Source of the DNA: RBG-16-57-9 sp964462185
GTDB lineage: Archaea > Thermoproteota > Bathyarchaeia > TCS64
DNA length: 64,000 nucleotides
Assembly (NCBI GenBank): GCA_964462185.1
Contig: CAYWWV010000001.1
Span: forward strand, 67,801-131,800
Direction of reading: 5' to 3'
Shown here: positions 42,129 through 49,993 of the stretch, one piece after another
Layout of the letters: each line of letters opens with the position of its first letter
How positions within the stretch are numbered: position 1 is the first letter of the stretch
The notes under the pieces: model-generated
Told to the model about the DNA's origin: nothing
Database searches by the model: none
What the model saw: the letters and a program-made list of their open reading frames with translations, nothing else
Translations under genes and position numbers: made by a program

Positions 42129-42965
42129 GTGACCATATACAATGAGTATGGGAAGCGGCTGGAGAAGCTGATCAGACCCAACAGCTACCCCCTGGCGGTC
42201 AGGATGCTGAGAAGCCCAGACGAGGTTCCAGGTGAGGCCCTCAGGCCCGTCAGGGACTTTGGGAAGTGCATGTCCACATGCCAAGCCTTCGCCCTAAGCC
42301 GTCGCTTCGGTGAGACGGTGGCCCAGCTCTTCGAGGATATGTGGTGCCCGGAGCCCGTCATCGGGTTTGGCCTGGCCGAGCCGCCCCAGTTTTTCCTTGA
42401 GGGGCGAACCCGCTACCCAGATGGGGTGAAGTCGCTGGAGGCAGGCGCGAACTGGGCCCGGCAGTTCCCCCGCTTCAAAGTGGGCGAGTATGTGGGCGTC
42501 GTATCCGCGCCCCTTACCAAGGCGAGCTTCGAGCCGGATGTGGCGGTGGTCTACTGCGACTCGGCCCAGCTTCTCAGGCTCCTGCTGGGCCTGGCATACG
42601 AAGACGGAAGGGACATTACAACGGTGTTGGGAGGCCACTCAGCGTGTGTCTACGCGGTGGTCCCCTGTATGCTGAAGGGAGAGTGCCAGGTCTCGGTGCC
42701 CTGTAGGGGGGACAGGGGTTACGCGGGCACCCAGGACCACGAGATGATATTCAGCATCCCCCGAGACCAGATTGGCCGGGTGGTTGAAGGAATGGAACAG
42801 CCTGGGACCTCCTCGGTGCCCACACGGTTCAGCATGTATCCCGAGTACCGGCTCAGCACCAGTTACGCCGAGGTGGCCAGACAGATGGGCCAAAGGGCTG
42901 CGGACGGCTCGGAGATAAAAGGCTACGATGCCAAGGAGAGGAGGTTGGGCCTCCAGTACCGCTAG
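42129..42965 (+). CDS. DUF169 protein
   Basis: A 278-residue member of the uncharacterised DUF169 (COG2043) family, widespread in anaerobic archaea and bacteria. Seen are LIRPNSYPLAVRML, the cysteine motif GKCMSTCQAFALSR near residue 55, MWCPEPVIGFG, and SACVYAVVPCMLKGECQVSVP with several cysteines, consistent with metal or redox-cofactor binding. The start is GTG at 42129, preceded by TAATATTGATGG at about 42114. The substrate is unknown. Confidence 0.85.
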   Translation: MTIYNEYGKRLEKLIRPNSYPLAVRMLRSPDEVPGEALRPVRDFGKCMSTCQAFALSRRFGETVAQLFEDMWCPEPVIGFGLAEPPQFFLEGRTRYPDGVKSLEAGANWARQFPRFKVGEYVGVVSAPLTKASFEPDVAVVYCDSAQLLRLLLGLAYEDGRDITTVLGGHSACVYAVVPCMLKGECQVSVPCRGDRGYAGTQDHEMIFSIPRDQIGRVVEGMEQPGTSSVPTRFSMYPEYRLSTSYAEVARQMGQRAADGSEIKGYDAKERRLGLQYR

Positions 42966-43125
42966 GTGCAGGGAGGCTCCTCCTGGCCAACCCCGGCTCG
43001 GCTCAGTGGACGCCTCACCAATAACCGGCTCTATGGGGTTGAAGAGTGGGCTCCCTGGGGGGCGTCTCCGACCCTCAAGCAGTTCTCAGGGCAAACCTCG
43101 GAAAGAGAGGTTGTTAAACCGAGGC

Positions 43126-44121
43126 CTATTTCTCCAGGCCGCTCATCCTGCGGATTTCGCGGCCCACCCTTTCGATCTCAAGGGCGTCGCATTCGGCCAT
43201 GAGCTCCTCAAACCTCTTGGCCCCTCTCCGGCTCTCCTCCACCCATTCCCGGGCGAAGCTCCCATCTCTGACTGCCGCCAAGGCTTTGCGCATATTCTCC
43301 TCTACGTGGTCGTCTATGATTTGGGGGCCCACCGTTAAACCCCCCCACTTGGCGGTGTCGCTCACAGCCCTGTACATGCCTCCGATGCCCTTCTTGTAGA
43401 TGAGGTCCACTATTAGCTTGAGCTCGTTGCAGACCTCGAAGTAGGCCATCTCGGGGGGATACCCTGCTTCCACCAGGACCTTGAACCCCCTCCTGATCAA
43501 CTGGTCCACACCCCCGCAGAGCACTGCCTGCTCTCCGAAGAGGTCTGTCTCCGTCTCCACCTTGAAGGTGGTCTCCAGTATGCCTGCTCTGCCGCAGCCC
43601 AGTGCCTTGGCTATGGCCAGGGCCTTCTCCTTGGCCTTCCCCGAGGCGTCCTGCTGGACGGCCACCAGGGCTGGGACGCCGAAGCCTTCCAGGTATTGCC
43701 TCCTCATCTCTGGCCCAGGGCTCTTGGGGGCAACCATGATCACATCCACATACTCGGGGGGCTTGATCTGGTCGAAGTGGATGTTGAACCCGTGGGCGAA
43801 CTGGAGGGCTTTCCCCGGCTTCATGGCCAGGCTGACCTCCTCCTCCCAAACGGTGGGCTGGGCCATGTCAGGCATCAACATGAGGACTATGTCCCCCTTG
43901 TTGGCGGCCTCCAGGGTGGTCATGGGCTCCCACCCGTCCTCCAACGCCCTCCTCCAGCTGGGCCCCCCCTCCCTCAGACCAAGGACAACGTTGACCCCGC
44001 TGTCCCTCATGTTCAAAGCTTGGGCCCTCCCCTGGCTTCCATAGCCTAGGACGGCTACGGTGAGCCCGTCTAAGACCGACTCATCTATGTCTTTATCGTG
44101 GTAAACCTTCAACTTCTTCAC
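43126..44121 (-). CDS. ilvC: Ketol-acid reductoisomerase
   Basis: Second enzyme of valine/isoleucine synthesis, 331 residues. The Rossmann nucleotide motif is VAVLGYGSQGRAQALNM (about residue 22); the catalytic region includes MVAPKSPGPEMRRQY, ETETDLFGEQAVLCGG (Asp/Glu magnesium ligands) and GIGGMYRAVSDTAKWGG. Length is normal for class I. The start is GTG at 44121, 2 bases after ilvN, so ilvB-ilvN-ilvC form one operon. NADPH or NADH preference is not decided here. Confidence 0.96.
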   Translation of the reverse strand: MKKLKVYHDKDIDESVLDGLTVAVLGYGSQGRAQALNMRDSGVNVVLGLREGGPSWRRALEDGWEPMTTLEAANKGDIVLMLMPDMAQPTVWEEEVSLAMKPGKALQFAHGFNIHFDQIKPPEYVDVIMVAPKSPGPEMRRQYLEGFGVPALVAVQQDASGKAKEKALAIAKALGCGRAGILETTFKVETETDLFGEQAVLCGGVDQLIRRGFKVLVEAGYPPEMAYFEVCNELKLIVDLIYKKGIGGMYRAVSDTAKWGGLTVGPQIIDDHVEENMRKALAAVRDGSFAREWVEESRRGAKRFEELMAECDALEIERVGREIRRMSGLEK

Positions 44122-44123
44122 CT

Positions 44124-44612
44124 CTACAGTTTTAGTCGCCCTTTTTCCAGGGCAGTTATACCTGTACGGGAGAGTTCGATTATGCCGATGCTTTTAACCT
44201 CTTCGAGGAATCCCTCTAATTCCTCTGGGGTGCCCGTTACCTCTGCCATGATGTTCTCGTCGTCGATGTCCAAGACCAATCCGTGCTGGCTGTTGATGGC
44301 CTTCAAGGCGTCCTCCCTGGCCAGGGGGTCCATGGTGGAGAGCTTCACCAGCAGCATCTCCCTCCTTACGGTTCTCAAGGGGTCCAGCCGCTTCACCTTT
44401 ATGACCTCCACCATCTTGTCCAGCTGCTCCACCAGGTTGGCCAGGGTGCGGGGGTCGGCGTCTAGGCTGATGGTCATGCGGCTGTAGGAGGGGTCCTGGA
44501 CCGTTCCCACGGCTATGGACTCGATGTTAAAGCCTCTGCGCCTAAACAGGTTGGTAACCTTGAACAGGACTCCGGGCCTGTTCTCCACTAGGAAGCTTAT
44601 GGTTTGCAGCAC
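44124..44612 (-). CDS. ilvN: Acetolactate synthase small subunit (ilvBNC operon)
   Basis: Regulatory subunit, 162 residues, with N-terminal ACT domain (TISFLVENRPGVLFKVTNLF, FNIESIAVGTVQDPSYSRM) and a C-terminal half ending GIIELSRTGITALEKGRL. It starts right next to the ilvB stop codon and ends 2 bases before ilvC. The similarity to the other small subunit (38934-39434) is evident throughout. Confidence 0.94.
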   Translation of the reverse strand: MLQTISFLVENRPGVLFKVTNLFRRRGFNIESIAVGTVQDPSYSRMTISLDADPRTLANLVEQLDKMVEVIKVKRLDPLRTVRREMLLVKLSTMDPLAREDALKAINSQHGLVLDIDDENIMAEVTGTPEELEGFLEEVKSIGIIELSRTGITALEKGRLKL

Positions 44613-46298
44613 TTAGTCGGCCTCCCAAAGGGTGTCTTTGAGACCCATCCCCGGGGGGATCATGGGCATCACGTTCTCCTTGGGGTCTATGGGCACATCG
44701 ATGACCGTGGGCACGTCTGCCTCCATCGCCCTCCCTACCGCTGCCTTGAACTCCTTTAAGGAGTCCACCCTCACGCCCTCAGCCCCGTAGGCCTCGGCCA
44801 GCTTGACGAAGTCGGGGGTTCCGTTCAGCTTAACGGCGCTGTACCTCCGCTGGTAGAAAAGCCTCTGCCACTGGGCCACCATTCCCAGTAGATTGTTGTT
44901 GAGCACCACCACTATTACGGGGAGTTCCTCCTCCACCGCGGTGGCCAGGTTGTTCTCCGTCATCCCAAAGCTGCCGTCTCCGGCGATGTCCACCACCGGC
45001 ACCTGGGGTTTGGCTGCCTTTGCCCCTATGGCGGCGGGGAACCCCCACCCCATGGTGCCCAGCCCCCCGCTGGAGTGGAAGGTCCGTGGCTCGTAGGCCT
45101 GGAAGTGGAGGGCGGCCCACATCTGGTTCTGGCCCACCTCGGTTGTCACCACGGCGTCCCTGGGCAGGGCCTCCCTGAGAGCCCTAACCACCTTGGGGGC
45201 CCTCAGGTAGCCGTTGTGCCTCTCGGCCTCTGAATCCCAATCGCACTGGAACTCCTTAACCCTCTCAACCCAAGCCGGGTCCCCCGCCCTCTGAGCCCTT
45301 CGAACCCGCTCCAAGATGCCGGCCAGCGCCAGCCTCGCGTCTCCCACAACCCTGGTGACGGTGGCCACATTCTTGTCTATCTCGCTCCGGTCAATGTCTA
45401 TGTGGATTATCTTGGCGTGGGGGGCGAACTCGGAGACCTTGGCTGTGGTGCGGTCGCTGAGCCGGGCCCCCACCACCATCAGCACGTCGGCCTCCGGCAC
45501 CAGGGTGTTGGAGGCCTTGGTTCCGTGCATCCCGCAGAGCCCCAGGCTCAAGGGGTGGTCCTCGGGGAAAGAGCCCTTCCCCATGAGGGTGTTGGCTGTT
45601 GGGGCGAGGAGGGCCTCGCTGAGGGCCACCAGCTCCCTGGTCGCCCCCGAGGCTATGACTCCCCCTCCAGCTATGATTAGGGGGCGGCGGGCCTCCAGGA
45701 GGACCTTGGCGGCCCAGTCCATCTCCTGGGGCGAGGGGGTGAAATCGGTTTGGTAGCCCCTGAGTTGGAAGCCGGCCTCGAAGTCCATATCCCCCTCCAG
45801 GGTTGTGCAGTCCTTGGGGATGTCCACAAGCACTGAGCCCTTGCGGCCTGTGTAGGCTATGTGGAAGGCTTTCTTAACGGCTACGGGTATCTCCTCGGGT
45901 TCCCGGACCTGCATATTGTACTTGGTGACGCTGGCGGAGACCCCTATTATATCGCACTCCTGGAAGGCGTCGCTGCCTATGACTGCCCTGTTGACTTGGC
46001 CGGTGAAGGCCACCACGGGGCTGCTGTCTATCTGGGCTGTGGCCAGGCCTGTGACCAGGTTTGTGGCGCCGGGCCCGCTGGTGGCCAGGCAGACGCCCAC
46101 CCGGTCCAGGGTCCTGGCGTACCCATCGGCCATATGGGCGGCGCCCTGCTCGTGGCGGGCCAGGATGAACCTGATGTCGCTGTCCAGAAGCTCGTCGCAG
46201 ATGGGTATTACGGCGCCCCCAGATATGCCAAATATGTGGGTTACGCCCTCCCTCTCCAGACTCCTCACAAAGGCTCGGCTCCCCGTCATCCTAACCAA
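44613..46298 (-). CDS. ilvB: Acetolactate synthase large subunit (ilvBNC operon)
   Basis: A 561-residue acetolactate synthase with VTHIFGISGGAVIPI, the catalytic glutamate ARHEQGAAHMADGYART, ATSGPGATN and the ThDP motif DIAGDGSFGMTENNLA...NNNLLGMV. Two starts are possible, TTG 46298 and ATG 46289. The N-terminus MVRMTGSRAF aligns over the whole length with MVWAKGSRAY of the other copy when TTG 46298 is used, which favours TTG. The leader contains two copies of the shared motif and a small hairpin (ACGCC-TAC-GGCGT, 46373-46385). Confidence 0.95.
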   Translation of the reverse strand: MVRMTGSRAFVRSLEREGVTHIFGISGGAVIPICDELLDSDIRFILARHEQGAAHMADGYARTLDRVGVCLATSGPGATNLVTGLATAQIDSSPVVAFTGQVNRAVIGSDAFQECDIIGVSASVTKYNMQVREPEEIPVAVKKAFHIAYTGRKGSVLVDIPKDCTTLEGDMDFEAGFQLRGYQTDFTPSPQEMDWAAKVLLEARRPLIIAGGGVIASGATRELVALSEALLAPTANTLMGKGSFPEDHPLSLGLCGMHGTKASNTLVPEADVLMVVGARLSDRTTAKVSEFAPHAKIIHIDIDRSEIDKNVATVTRVVGDARLALAGILERVRRAQRAGDPAWVERVKEFQCDWDSEAERHNGYLRAPKVVRALREALPRDAVVTTEVGQNQMWAALHFQAYEPRTFHSSGGLGTMGWGFPAAIGAKAAKPQVPVVDIAGDGSFGMTENNLATAVEEELPVIVVVLNNNLLGMVAQWQRLFYQRRYSAVKLNGTPDFVKLAEAYGAEGVRVDSLKEFKAAVGRAMEADVPTVIDVPIDPKENVMPMIPPGMGLKDTLWEAD

Positions 46299-46414
46299 GG
46301 CGGTTCACCTCCCCAAAGTGAATAGTTAGGCCCTCCAGAGTCTTAACGGCCAGGGCTACAAGGGTTTTTGAGACGCCTACGGCGTGGTTTCTAATTTTGG
46401 GCTTCGCGGAGAAT

Positions 46415-46431
46415 AAAGCGATACCCCATTT
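46415..46431 (-). promoter_or_regulatory. Shared ilvB leader motif, copy 2
   Basis: AAAGCGATACCCCATTT, differing from copy 1 at one position, lies 117 bases upstream of the ilvB start at 46298, against 114 for copy 1. The small hairpin at 46373-46385 lies between it and the gene, as the palindrome does in the other leader. Confidence 0.6.
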
Positions 46432-46456
46432 ACTTTCCCTCCCCTTGGGGGTTGAC

Positions 46457-46471
46457 AAAGCGATACCCCAT
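46457..46471 (-). promoter_or_regulatory. Shared ilvB leader motif, copy 3
   Basis: AAAGCGATACCCCAT repeats copy 2 in the same orientation, 42 bases further upstream. It lies 111 bases before the divergent threonine synthase ATG at 46582, so it could also affect that gene. Confidence 0.55.
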
Positions 46472-46581
46472 GTTACTGTCTCCCGCAGTTAGGTACCTAG
46501 TAGGACCGGGGGCGGAGTTAAAAACCTTGCCCCATACCCAACAGTTAATTCAGGCCTCTCCCCCCTATACTGTGAAATCCC

Positions 46582-47802
46582 ATGAGCTATCTAACACATC
46601 TGGAGTGCTCCAAGTGTGGGGCCCGGCACGAGGCCGATAAGGTTCAAACCGTCTGCAAAAGGTGTGGGAAACCCCTCTTCGCAAGGTACGACTTGGAGGC
46701 CGTCAAGGAGGCCTTAACCAAGGAGGACCTGGTGGGTAGGGAGTCCACCATGTACCGATACTGGGAGCTCCTCCCAGTGAAGGACCGGAGGAACGTGGTC
46801 TCCCTGGGGGAGGGGTGGACCCCGTTAACGCGCACCCCCCGCCTGGGGGAGGCCGTGGGCCTGGAGAGGCTTTGGGTCAAGGACGAGGGGATCATCCCCA
46901 CAGGCAGCTTCAAGGCCCGGGGCCTCAGCATGGCGGTGAGCAAGGCCAAGGAGCTGGGCGTGAGGGTTTTAGCCCTCCCCAGCGCGGGCAACGCCGCCGG
47001 AGCCATGGCGGCCTACGGGGCTCGGGCCGGGATGAGGGTCTACGTCTTCATGCCCAAAGACGCCCCAAAGGTGAACCAGGTGGAGTGCCAGGCGGTGGGG
47101 GCCCACGTGGTCCTGGTGGACGGCCTAATCAGCGACGCCGGTAAGCTGGTGCGGGAGGGCCGGGAGCACATGAACTGGTTCAGCCTGGCCACCCTGGGTG
47201 AGCCCTACAGGGTGGAGGGCAAGAAGACCATGGGGCTGGAGGTGGCGGAGCAGATGGATTGGAAGCTGCCTGATGTCATCGTCTACCCCACGGGTGGAGG
47301 CACGGGCATAATAGGTATGTGGAAGGTCTTCGACGAGTTGGAGGAGCTGGGGTGGATAGGCTCCGAGAGGCCCAGGATGGTCTCGGTGCAGGCGGAGGGA
47401 TGCTCCCCCATCGTCAAGGCCTACGAGGAGGGCAGGGAGGAGTCTGTCTTCTTCGAGAACGCCCAAACGGTGGCTTCGGGGCTCCGGGTGCCCAAGGCCC
47501 TGGGCGACTTCCTGGTGTTGAAGGCGGCCAGGGAGAGCGGGGGAAAGTGCATAGCCGTCAGCGACGAGGAGATAATGTCCTGCGTTGGCGAGATGGCCAG
47601 GCTGGAGGGAATCTTCCCCTGCCCCGAGGGTGCTGCCACCCTGGCGGCCTTGAAGAGGTTGGTGGCCGAGGGCTGGGTGGACCGGGATGAGAGGGTGGTA
47701 TTGTTCAACACCGGCAGCGGGTTGAAGTACACCGACCTCTTCCAGGTGGAGGCCCCCGTGGCCGACCCCCGTAAACCCTTCGACTACTCCCAGCTCCAAT
47801 AG
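46582..47802 (+). CDS. thrC: Threonine synthase
   Basis: PLP enzyme converting O-phosphohomoserine to threonine, 406 residues. The N-terminal zinc-ribbon-like region CSKCGARHE...CKRCGKPLF (residues about 10-32) is typical of archaeal/plant-type ThrC. The PLP lysine is in PTGSFKARGLSMAVS (about residue 113), with ALPSAGNAAGAMAAYGARAG and TGGGTGIIGMWK binding the phosphate. It provides the precursor of isoleucine and is divergent from the ilvBNC operon, sharing a 283-base regulatory region. Pantoate kinase and an aminotransferase follow on the same strand. Confidence 0.93.
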   Translation: MSYLTHLECSKCGARHEADKVQTVCKRCGKPLFARYDLEAVKEALTKEDLVGRESTMYRYWELLPVKDRRNVVSLGEGWTPLTRTPRLGEAVGLERLWVKDEGIIPTGSFKARGLSMAVSKAKELGVRVLALPSAGNAAGAMAAYGARAGMRVYVFMPKDAPKVNQVECQAVGAHVVLVDGLISDAGKLVREGREHMNWFSLATLGEPYRVEGKKTMGLEVAEQMDWKLPDVIVYPTGGGTGIIGMWKVFDELEELGWIGSERPRMVSVQAEGCSPIVKAYEEGREESVFFENAQTVASGLRVPKALGDFLVLKAARESGGKCIAVSDEEIMSCVGEMARLEGIFPCPEGAATLAALKRLVAEGWVDRDERVVLFNTGSGLKYTDLFQVEAPVADPRKPFDYSQLQ

Positions 47803-47849
47803 CCCCGTAATTCTTTTCTGGGCCACCCCTCCCATTATCCGAGACAGAT

Positions 47850-48764
47850 ATGGCTCAAGCAACCGCTTACGCGCCAGGCCACCTCACCGGCCTCTTCCAG
47901 GTCTGCCTGGAGGGCGACGACCCCCTAAGGTGGGGGGCCCGGGGGGCAGGCGTCACCATAAAGCAGGGAGTAACCACAACGGTGGAGGTGGAACCCGCCA
48001 GCCACCCCTCCACCCGTATCTACATAAACGATAAGGCGGCGCCCGAGGCCATCGTCAGCAGGGCCGTGTTGGAGAGGTACCAGAAGTACATGGCTGAGCC
48101 CCTCAGGGTAACGGTGAGACACAGAGTTGAGACCCCTATGACCGCCGGCTTTGGGAGCAGTGGGGGAGGAGCCCTCAGCCTTAGCCTGGCCCTGAACCAG
48201 GCTTTGGGGGTGGGTTTGAGCCGGGTGGAGGCCGCCCATATAGCTCACTTAGCAGAGCTGGAGTGCAAGACGGGCCTGGGCAGCGTATACGCCGCCTACA
48301 CCGGGGGCTTCGGCGTCCTCCTCCACCCAGGCGCCCCAGGGGTGGGGCGGGGCAGGCTCTTCGAGGAGGTGGAGGACCTGCGGGTGGTATACGTCCACTA
48401 TGGACCCATGGAGACGCGGGAGGCCCTCTCCAACAAGGAGCTGGTGGAGAAGGTGAACCGGCTGGGCGGGGTCTACGTCGAGGAACTCGGCAGGGAACTC
48501 ACCCCCAAGAGGTTCATGGAGTTTAGCCGCAGGTTCACCGAACACCTGGACCTTGCGGGGCCCAGGGTTCGCCGCATCCTGGACGCCATGGATGAGGCGG
48601 GGTGGACCTACACCATGGCCTGCTTCGGCGAGGTGGCCTTCACCCTCCAATACAGGGAGGAGGCCGAGGCCTCGGCCCAGGCCCTACGGGGGATGGGTGA
48701 AAACCCCGTGGTGGTGGGGGTGGAGGCGGAGGGAGCCAGATTGGTGCCCCTGGATCATAAGTGA
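47850..48764 (+). CDS. Pantoate kinase (archaeal CoA pathway)
   Basis: GHMP-family kinase phosphorylating pantoate on the archaeal route to 4'-phosphopantothenate and CoA. The 304 residues begin YAPGHLTGLFQVCLEGDDPL, a typical pantoate kinase N-terminus, with the ATP motif TAGFGSSGGGALSLSLALNQ (about residue 100) and GLGSVYAAYTGGFGVLL. Its partner phosphopantothenate synthetase is not in the window. Pantoate derives from oxoisovalerate, a product of the neighbouring ilv pathway, so the location makes metabolic sense. Confidence 0.92.
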   Translation: MAQATAYAPGHLTGLFQVCLEGDDPLRWGARGAGVTIKQGVTTTVEVEPASHPSTRIYINDKAAPEAIVSRAVLERYQKYMAEPLRVTVRHRVETPMTAGFGSSGGGALSLSLALNQALGVGLSRVEAAHIAHLAELECKTGLGSVYAAYTGGFGVLLHPGAPGVGRGRLFEEVEDLRVVYVHYGPMETREALSNKELVEKVNRLGGVYVEELGRELTPKRFMEFSRRFTEHLDLAGPRVRRILDAMDEAGWTYTMACFGEVAFTLQYREEAEASAQALRGMGENPVVVGVEAEGARLVPLDHK

Positions 48765-48804
48765 TATTAGAGTAGTCCCCCACCCTTGGGTTTGTAGTGG
48801 TGTT

Positions 48805-49983
48805 ATGAGCAGTCCATTCGACAAACCAACTGTTGAGAGCAGGTTGAAGGCCCGAGGGGTGAAGTGGCACATGGACCCCCCAGACGTTATACCCCTCTGG
48901 CTCGCAGACCAGGACTACCCCCTCTGCCCCGAGTTGAAGCAGGTCCTCCTGGAGGTGGTGGAGGAGGAGTTCACCGTGTATGCCAGCGACTTGGAGGCCC
49001 GTGAGGCCATCCAGGGGAAGCTGAAGCGCTACAACAACCTGGAGGTGCCTGTGGACCAGATCATGCTGACCCAGGGCGTCCTCCCCAGCATGTGGCTGGC
49101 CATGGTCCACGCCTGCCGACCCGGCGACGAGGTGATAGTCACCGACCCCATGTACTTCCCCTTCTTCACCGCCGCAGATGTGGCCCAGGTCCGGAAGGTC
49201 TACTGGAAGCTCAAGCTGGAGGAGGGATACCGGTTCGACATCGACAGGCTCAACGAGTTGATCACCCCCAAGACCCGCCTCATCACGGTGTGCAACCCCC
49301 ACAACCCGGCGGGACGGGTGATGACCAAGGAGGAGCTCAAGGGCATAGCCGACCTGGCCGTGGACCACCAGATATATGTGATGGTGGATGAGCTCTGGGA
49401 GGACATACTCTACGATGGGAGGAAGCACACCAGCCTGGCCTCCCTGAGCCCCGAGATAGGGGACCTGACCCTCACGGCGTGGGGCTTCAGCAAGACGTGG
49501 AGCGTACCCGGCCTGCAAGCGGGATACCTGGCCTGCACCAACAAGACCATGTTCGAGAGCATCCAGAGCATAGCTCGAGGGGTTTTGAGGGGCACAAACA
49601 ACCTGGGTAAGGCCATGGCGCCCCTCATCTGCAGCGGCAAGATCGACTACTGGGTGCGGGAGCTCAACTCATACCTCCAAGAGGTTAGGGACCTGGTGGA
49701 GAAGAGGCTCATGGAGATGGGTGACTTCACCATCCCCAAGCTGGAGGGCACCTACCTCATGTTCCCCAGGTTCAACTACGGCTTGACCTGCGACGAGCTG
49801 GACCAGATACTCATGAAGGAGGCCAAGGTCCGCTTCAACAAGGGAAGCGCATTCGGCCCCGAGGGCGAGGGGCATATGCGGATACTTACGGCCACCAGCA
49901 AGGCCATCATGAACGAGGCGCTAGACCGCATGGAGAAGGCCATCCCCGTCATCGAGGAGAGGTCCAAGTATAAGCAGGGCTAG
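48805..49983 (+). CDS. PLP aminotransferase, class I/II (MalY/PatB-like)
   Basis: A 392-residue fold-type I aminotransferase or C-S lyase. The PLP lysine lies in TAWGFSKTWSVPGLQAGY (about residue 235); the cofactor-ring Asp/Tyr region is VMVDELWEDILYDGRK, and ITVCNPHNPAGRVMTKEEL carries the conserved NPHNP. The start VESRLKARGVKWHMDPPDVI and PLWLADQDYP resembles the MalY/PatB group, which includes cystathionine beta-lyases as well as aminotransferases. The ATG at 48805 is chosen because the open frame further upstream overlaps pantoate kinase. Substrate unknown. Confidence 0.88.
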   Translation: MSSPFDKPTVESRLKARGVKWHMDPPDVIPLWLADQDYPLCPELKQVLLEVVEEEFTVYASDLEAREAIQGKLKRYNNLEVPVDQIMLTQGVLPSMWLAMVHACRPGDEVIVTDPMYFPFFTAADVAQVRKVYWKLKLEEGYRFDIDRLNELITPKTRLITVCNPHNPAGRVMTKEELKGIADLAVDHQIYVMVDELWEDILYDGRKHTSLASLSPEIGDLTLTAWGFSKTWSVPGLQAGYLACTNKTMFESIQSIARGVLRGTNNLGKAMAPLICSGKIDYWVRELNSYLQEVRDLVEKRLMEMGDFTIPKLEGTYLMFPRFNYGLTCDELDQILMKEAKVRFNKGSAFGPEGEGHMRILTATSKAIMNEALDRMEKAIPVIEERSKYKQG

Positions 49984-49993
49984 CCCCCGCCCC

